In this document: positions 41,178-45,204 of the stretch, in pieces
Position numbering within the stretch: the stretch's first letter is position 1
Layout of the letters: each line of letters opens with the position of its first letter
Assembly (NCBI GenBank): GCA_003282835.1
Contig: QBYL01000006.1
Location: 1-45,204 of the forward strand
Direction of reading: 5' to 3'
DNA from: Pelagibacteraceae bacterium AG-325-J13
Lineage (GTDB): Bacteria > Pseudomonadota > Alphaproteobacteria > Pelagibacterales > Pelagibacteraceae
DNA length: 45,204 nt
The notes under the pieces: model-generated
What the model was told of the DNA's origin: nothing
What the model saw: only the letters and a program-made list of their open reading frames with translations
Databases searched by the model: none
Program-made: the position numbers and the translations under genes

Positions 41178-41450
41178 ATGTTTGAAAACTTAGAACATTT
41201 GATAAAAACAATTAGAGAGAGAAAAAATTCCTCTCCTGACAAATCTTATACAAATAAACTTCTAAACGATAAAAACTTAAGTGTTTCAAAAGTAAAAGAG
41301 GAAATAGGTGAATTAATTGAGTCAGTGGAGAAAGATTCAAACAAAATACACGAAGCTACTGATGTGATGTATCATTTGATGGTTTATTTGGAGGCTAACA
41401 ACATCAAAATCGAAGACGTGATGAATGAACTTAAGAAAAGACAAAAATGA
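41178..41450 (+). CDS. hisE: Phosphoribosyl-ATP pyrophosphatase
   Basis: 90 residues, monofunctional. NTP-pyrophosphohydrolase pattern: SYTNKLLNDK, VKEEIGELIESVEKD and HEATDVMYHLMVYLE supply the metal-binding acidic residues. Second step of histidine synthesis. It overlaps the HIT gene by 4 bases. Confidence 0.93.
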   Translation: MFENLEHLIKTIRERKNSSPDKSYTNKLLNDKNLSVSKVKEEIGELIESVEKDSNKIHEATDVMYHLMVYLEANNIKIEDVMNELKKRQK

Positions 41451-41803
41451 GCTACGATAAAAATAATATTTTTGCAAAAATTATTAGAGGAGAAATTCCC
41501 TGTAAGAAAGTTTATGAAAACGATTATGTCTTAGCTTTTCATGATATTAATCCTCAAAAAAAAGTTCACGTTTTAGTTATTCCTAAAGGTGAGTACGTTG
41601 ATCTTGATGACTTTAATAATAAAGCTTCAGATAAGGAGATTTTAGAACTTAATAAGGCCGTAACACATGTTGCTAATTTAATGGGTACAAAAAACAAAGG
41701 CTATCGATCTTTAACTAATATTGGTAACGATGGTGGACAGGAAGTCCCTCACTTGCATTTTCATATATTTGCAGGTGAAAAAATTGGAAAGATGGTTAGC
41801 TAA
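41447..41803 (+). CDS. hinT: HIT-family nucleotide hydrolase (HinT-like)
   Basis: 118 residues. IFAKIIRGEIPCKKVYENDY at the start and the histidine triad HLHFHIFAGEK at the end. HinT-type proteins hydrolyse AMP-lysine and related phosphoramidates. The order hisE-hinT is widespread in alphaproteobacteria. Its stop shares one base with the next ATG. Confidence 0.93.
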   Translation: MSYDKNNIFAKIIRGEIPCKKVYENDYVLAFHDINPQKKVHVLVIPKGEYVDLDDFNNKASDKEILELNKAVTHVANLMGTKNKGYRSLTNIGNDGGQEVPHLHFHIFAGEKIGKMVS

Positions 41804-42309
41804 TGATCTCAAGAGTAAAAAGATATTTCTTGGAAATAAAAGATTTTTCAAGAACAATTAATTTAAATCTTCCAGAAAATTTTCAGATTATTTTAGACGA
41901 CAAAGACAATTTTCACTTAAATAGGTTTTTCTACAAACAAATAGGAGTAGATCATTACTGGAAAGATAGATTATTATGGTCTGATAGCGAGTGGGTAAAA
42001 TATGTTACGAATAAAAATTTAGAAACACATTTCCTTAAAAAAGGTGAAGATCTGGTAGGATATTATGAACAAGAATATCATCCTGACTCAAATGAAGTAG
42101 AGTTAATAAATTTAGGTGTATTAAAAGAATTTAGAGGTTTAAAACTGGGATCGATACTTGTAAGTCATGCTATCGCTAGCGCATCAAGAAAAAATCCAGA
42201 AAGAATGTGGGTTCACACTTGTAGCTTAGATCACAAGCACGCTTTACGAAATTATAAAACAAAAGGTTTTGAAATTTTTAAAGAAGAGGAAATAGATTTT
42301 GTAGCCTAA
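41803..42309 (+). CDS. GNAT-family N-acetyltransferase
   Basis: 168 residues. The central ELINLGVLKEFRGLKLGSIL contains the acetyl-CoA-binding pattern (R/Q-x-x-G-x-G/S), here RGLKLG, and HALRNYKTKGFEIFKEE is the usual end of the fold. An N-terminal 'YYEQEYHPDSNEVEL' strand matches GNAT proteins found after hisE/hinT in related bacteria. Substrate unknown. Confidence 0.85.
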   Translation: MISRVKRYFLEIKDFSRTINLNLPENFQIILDDKDNFHLNRFFYKQIGVDHYWKDRLLWSDSEWVKYVTNKNLETHFLKKGEDLVGYYEQEYHPDSNEVELINLGVLKEFRGLKLGSILVSHAIASASRKNPERMWVHTCSLDHKHALRNYKTKGFEIFKEEEIDFVA

Positions 42310-42875
42310 TTAATTTCAGGAAATTTAAAAGTATCTTTTTTATAAATATCATTTTTAGAAATAATATTTAAAGAGAAACTAATGTTATTGTTATATTGAT
42401 CTTTAATTTGCCAACCTTTTAAGTCTAGACTTTTTCTATCAAAAAAAACTATTATTTCGTTATCACCAAAATAAATAAGCTTAATTATTTTATCAGTTAA
42501 TTCTAACTTACCTGATTGCACAATTGTTAAAAGTTTATCTTTATACAAAATATTCAAGAATGGAGATTTAGAAATTGGATAATGATAAGTTTTATTATAT
42601 CTCTTTTGAGTTATTGCTAGTCGTTTATTGTTTATTACTAATTCTTTTTTTTTATCATCAAAATAGCTGCATTTTAATTTTCCTGGAAATTCTAAAAGAC
42701 AACTACCTTTTTCCAACTTTTCATTAACCAATTGATCAAATATAAATTCTAATGAATTTATTTTATTTAATTGGGAAATAATCTGATCTTTTTTATCAGC
42801 AAATAGACTTGTTGATATTAAGAGAAAAACCAAAATACAGAAGTTTTTTTTAAAGAACTTCACGTTTACCAACAT
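42306..42875 (-). CDS. lolA: Outer-membrane lipoprotein carrier LolA
   Basis: 189 residues, with a signal peptide (FFKKNFCILVFLLISTSLFA). The mature part has GSCLLEFPGKLKCSYFDDKK, equal to the LolA 'G.f.iqrPgkmRweY' strand, and LKGWQIKDQYNNNISFSL, equal to 'v.gw.v.d.qg..t.v.l'. It ferries lipoproteins from LolCDE to LolB. It overlaps the ftsK end by 26 bases, the common ftsK-lolA arrangement. Confidence 0.88.
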   Translation of the reverse strand: MLVNVKFFKKNFCILVFLLISTSLFADKKDQIISQLNKINSLEFIFDQLVNEKLEKGSCLLEFPGKLKCSYFDDKKKELVINNKRLAITQKRYNKTYHYPISKSPFLNILYKDKLLTIVQSGKLELTDKIIKLIYFGDNEIIVFFDRKSLDLKGWQIKDQYNNNISFSLNIISKNDIYKKDTFKFPEIN

Positions 42876-44931
42876 GATTTGCTTTACTGATAATACCTTT
42901 TTCCTCCATCATATCAATAATTCTAGCTGCTCTATTGTATCCGATTTGTAATTTTCTTTGTAAAAAGCTCGTGGAAGCTTTCCCCTCTACTTTAATAATT
43001 TCAACTGCTCGATTAAATAATTCGTCTTCTTCACCTTCAGTTCCAGAAGTTAACGAGCTTTCCGTAGTTTCCTGCGAAGTAATTTCTTCCATATAATCAG
43101 GTTCACCTTGTGCTTTAAGTGAATTAGTAATTTTCTCAATTTCTTGTTCTGAAACATAAGGACCATGTATCCTTACAATTCTATTTGCTGATGACATGAA
43201 TAACATGTCTCCTTTCCCGAGCAATTGCTCTGCGCCTTGTTCTCCCAAAATAGTTCTACTATCTATTTTAGAACTAACTTGAAATGATATTCTAGTTGGA
43301 AAGTTTGCTTTTATTGTACCTGTGATCACGTCAACACTTGGTCTTTGCGTTGCCATGATTATATGAATCCCAGCTGCTCTAGCCATTTGAGATAATTTTT
43401 GAATATAATTTTCAATTTCTTTTCCTGCTACAAGCATCAAGTCTGACATTTCGTCTACGACAACAACGATGTAAGGCATTTTCAATTTATGTTTGGCGTT
43501 ATAACCATCAATATTTCTCACACCCACCTTGCTCATCAACTTGTATCTACTGTTCATTTCCTTAACTGTCCAAGACAAAGCTGATGTTGCTTTTTTTGCA
43601 TCAGTTATTACTGGTGTTAACAAATGAGGTATACCTTCGTAGGTAGATAATTCTAACATTTTTGGATCAATTAAAATAAATTTACAAAGATCAGGACTTA
43701 GTTTGTACAGCAATGACACGATAATTGTATTAATACAAACAGACTTTCCAGAGCCGGTAGTACCAGCTATTAAAAGATGTGGCATTGAAGTTAAATCCCC
43801 TACTATTGGCATTCCAGAAATACTTTTTCCTAAAGCTATTGGAAGTCTTACATCTTTTTTTTGAAATTTTTCATAAGATATTATTTCTCTTAAAGTTACG
43901 CTCTCTCTTTCATCATTTGGGATTTCTATTCCAACAGTGTTCTTTCCTGGAATTACAGAAACTCTTGCAGAGGTTGAACTCGTATTTCTCGCTAAATCTT
44001 CAGATAAATTTATTATTTTAGATACTTTTACCCCAGGTGCTGGCTCAAATTCATAAAGACTTACCACTGGCCCATTGTTAATTGCTTTAATTTTTCCGTC
44101 TATACCAAAGTCTAACAATATTTTTTCCATAAAAACTGCATCAGGACGATCTTTATTTCCACCCGAAGTAAGTTTTATTAGATTTTTTTCTAAATAATTT
44201 ATGTTTGGTAATTTGTACTTAGTTTTAGTAGACATTTGCTCTGTTTTAGGAATTGTATCTGCATCAAATGAAAATGATTGTTGTGGTTTTTCTAATGTTT
44301 GAGGATGATCTTCAATATTAATTTTATTAAATTCAAACTCAATATTTTCTATAGGTTTTCTTCTAAACAATGAAACAATTGTTCCGAATATTTTTTTATA
44401 ACTAATATCTGCAGAAAAAGAGAATAATATTATAGTTAATAAAAATAATCCATAAATTGAATAAGTATTGTTAATCCATGGTGCCCAAGTATTAATAAAA
44501 TTATATGTTATTTTCCCTACAAAACCAGAATTACCATTATCAATTAACCAGAAAGAATTATCGAAGGTAAGATAGATAAAAACTGTACCCACAGTTAAAT
44601 AAGCTACAACTAAAAATAATTTTAAGACTATTCTTTTAAGTTCTTTTTTTATAATTAAATCTAAGCCCCAAAATAAAAAATTAAGTAATAATAAAAAAGA
44701 GGCTAAACCTAAACTTTGTAATAAAAAATCAGCAATACTGCTACCATAAATTCCAAAAAAGTTCTGTATTTTAAAACTGCTATCTCCGTAAATAAAAGAG
44801 GGATCTTCAGGAGAATATGTTGTAAAGGCAATCGCAAGGACGACGCTTAATAAAACTAAGGTTAAACCTAGCAATTCAAAGGTTCGCTTTTTCAAAAAAT
44901 TTGTTACACTATCTAAAAAGTTTGTATTCAT
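42850..44931 (-). CDS. ftsK: DNA translocase FtsK
   Basis: 693 residues, on the short side for FtsK. Four N-terminal membrane spans lie within about 15-180, with only a short linker. The motor has Walker A IAGTTGSGKSVCINT, Walker B YIVVVVDEMSDLM and the RPSVDVITGTIKANFPTRIS segment. The C-terminal gamma winged helix (EEDELFNRAVEII...QIGYNRAARIIDMMEEKGII) would read KOPS. It couples chromosome dimer resolution to division. Divergent from the ubiH-like gene. Confidence 0.97.
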   Translation of the reverse strand: MNTNFLDSVTNFLKKRTFELLGLTLVLLSVVLAIAFTTYSPEDPSFIYGDSSFKIQNFFGIYGSSIADFLLQSLGLASFLLLLNFLFWGLDLIIKKELKRIVLKLFLVVAYLTVGTVFIYLTFDNSFWLIDNGNSGFVGKITYNFINTWAPWINNTYSIYGLFLLTIILFSFSADISYKKIFGTIVSLFRRKPIENIEFEFNKINIEDHPQTLEKPQQSFSFDADTIPKTEQMSTKTKYKLPNINYLEKNLIKLTSGGNKDRPDAVFMEKILLDFGIDGKIKAINNGPVVSLYEFEPAPGVKVSKIINLSEDLARNTSSTSARVSVIPGKNTVGIEIPNDERESVTLREIISYEKFQKKDVRLPIALGKSISGMPIVGDLTSMPHLLIAGTTGSGKSVCINTIIVSLLYKLSPDLCKFILIDPKMLELSTYEGIPHLLTPVITDAKKATSALSWTVKEMNSRYKLMSKVGVRNIDGYNAKHKLKMPYIVVVVDEMSDLMLVAGKEIENYIQKLSQMARAAGIHIIMATQRPSVDVITGTIKANFPTRISFQVSSKIDSRTILGEQGAEQLLGKGDMLFMSSANRIVRIHGPYVSEQEIEKITNSLKAQGEPDYMEEITSQETTESSLTSGTEGEEDELFNRAVEIIKVEGKASTSFLQRKLQIGYNRAARIIDMMEEKGIISKANHVGKREVL

Positions 44932-44987
44932 TACGAATCGTTTTACGTACTTTTTACCATTTTTATGAAATTGTTAAAAATTTTTAT

Positions 44988-45204
44988 ATGAAAAAACAGA
45001 GAATATGTATAGTTGGAGACGGCCTTTCAGGTTTAATGGCAGCTTTGGCTTTAAATAAATTAGAAAGCCTGGAAGTCCATTTAATATCTAAAAAAAACAA
45101 GCTTTATAAAGATAAAAGAACAACAGCCATGTCTGCCTCTAACTATGAGTTTTTTAACGAAGTGATGGACAAACTCGACAAAAAGTTATTTTGGCCTTCT
45201 AGAA
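44988..45204 (+). CDS. ubiH: UbiH/COQ6-family FAD monooxygenase, N-terminal part (continues past window)
   Basis: 72 residues visible. MKKQRICIVGDGLSGLMAAL contains the FAD-binding GxGxxG-type loop (GDGLSG), followed by a strand (VHLISKK) and DKRTTAMSASNYEFF, which matches the 'D.RtiALs.s...fl' motif of ubiquinone-ring hydroxylases. Such genes often lie beside ftsK-lolA in alphaproteobacteria. Which ring position is hydroxylated cannot be told. ATG 44988 is chosen because the earlier ATG at 44965 is closed by a stop. Confidence 0.85.
   Translation, partial: MKKQRICIVGDGLSGLMAALALNKLESLEVHLISKKNKLYKDKRTTAMSASNYEFFNEVMDKLDKKLFWPSR

Overview
The window is AT-rich chromosomal DNA that looks like a streamlined marine alphaproteobacterium of the SAR11/Pelagibacterales type. 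I infer this from the low GC, lysine- and asparagine-rich proteins, tiny intergenic gaps, and the order hemJ-hemH-hemE / ppsR-maf-aroE-coaE-dnaQ with secB-fxsA, timA, hslVU, the his operon and lolA-ftsK. Taxonomy is inferred from gene content; no marker was searched.

Layout. 1-2.6 kb is core: the 3' end of a heparinase II/III-family gene, purH (broken by one missing A in a homopolymer) and a pterin carbinolamine dehydratase gene. 2.6-26.3 kb is an accessory island holding a near-complete type IV pilus (T4P) system. 26.3-45.2 kb is core again: a Lon-N-domain gene, rho, haem genes, a candidate chromosomal origin between hemE and ppsR, then maf, aroE, coaE, dnaQ, secB, fxsA, timA, smr, hslUV, hisBHAFE, a HIT gene, a GNAT gene, lolA, ftsK and the start of a UbiH-type monooxygenase gene.

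The island is bounded by a 40-bp perfect direct repeat equal to the 5' half of tRNA-Gly(GCC). The left copy is part of an intact tRNA gene. The right copy is an orphan 5' half still attached to a good promoter. Just inside both ends lie copies of a second repeat (TCTATCCCTAT..CTATCACT), placed like integrase arm sites. No integrase gene is visible. This looks like a tRNA-targeted integrative element whose cargo is the pilus machine.

Inside the island two divergent operons start from a 366-bp region carrying eight copies of TGTGTTA, most as TGTGTTAGAA. The leftward operon encodes a PilM-PilN fusion, PilO, PilP, PilQ, PilB and PilC, then twelve tandem pilin-like genes. The rightward operon encodes PilT, minor pilins (FimT/PilV/PilW/PilX-like), a secreted unknown and a large PilY1; pilD and two small genes lie convergent to it. 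The PilM-PilN fusion has an extra N-terminal domain resembling the arm-DNA-binding domain of tyrosine recombinases, so it may bind the adjacent repeats or the island ends. Ten of the pilins share almost the same first ~100 bp but have very different C-terminal parts, suggesting a diversifying or heteropolymeric pilus. PilY1 has an NHL-type propeller inserted into its von Willebrand A domain.
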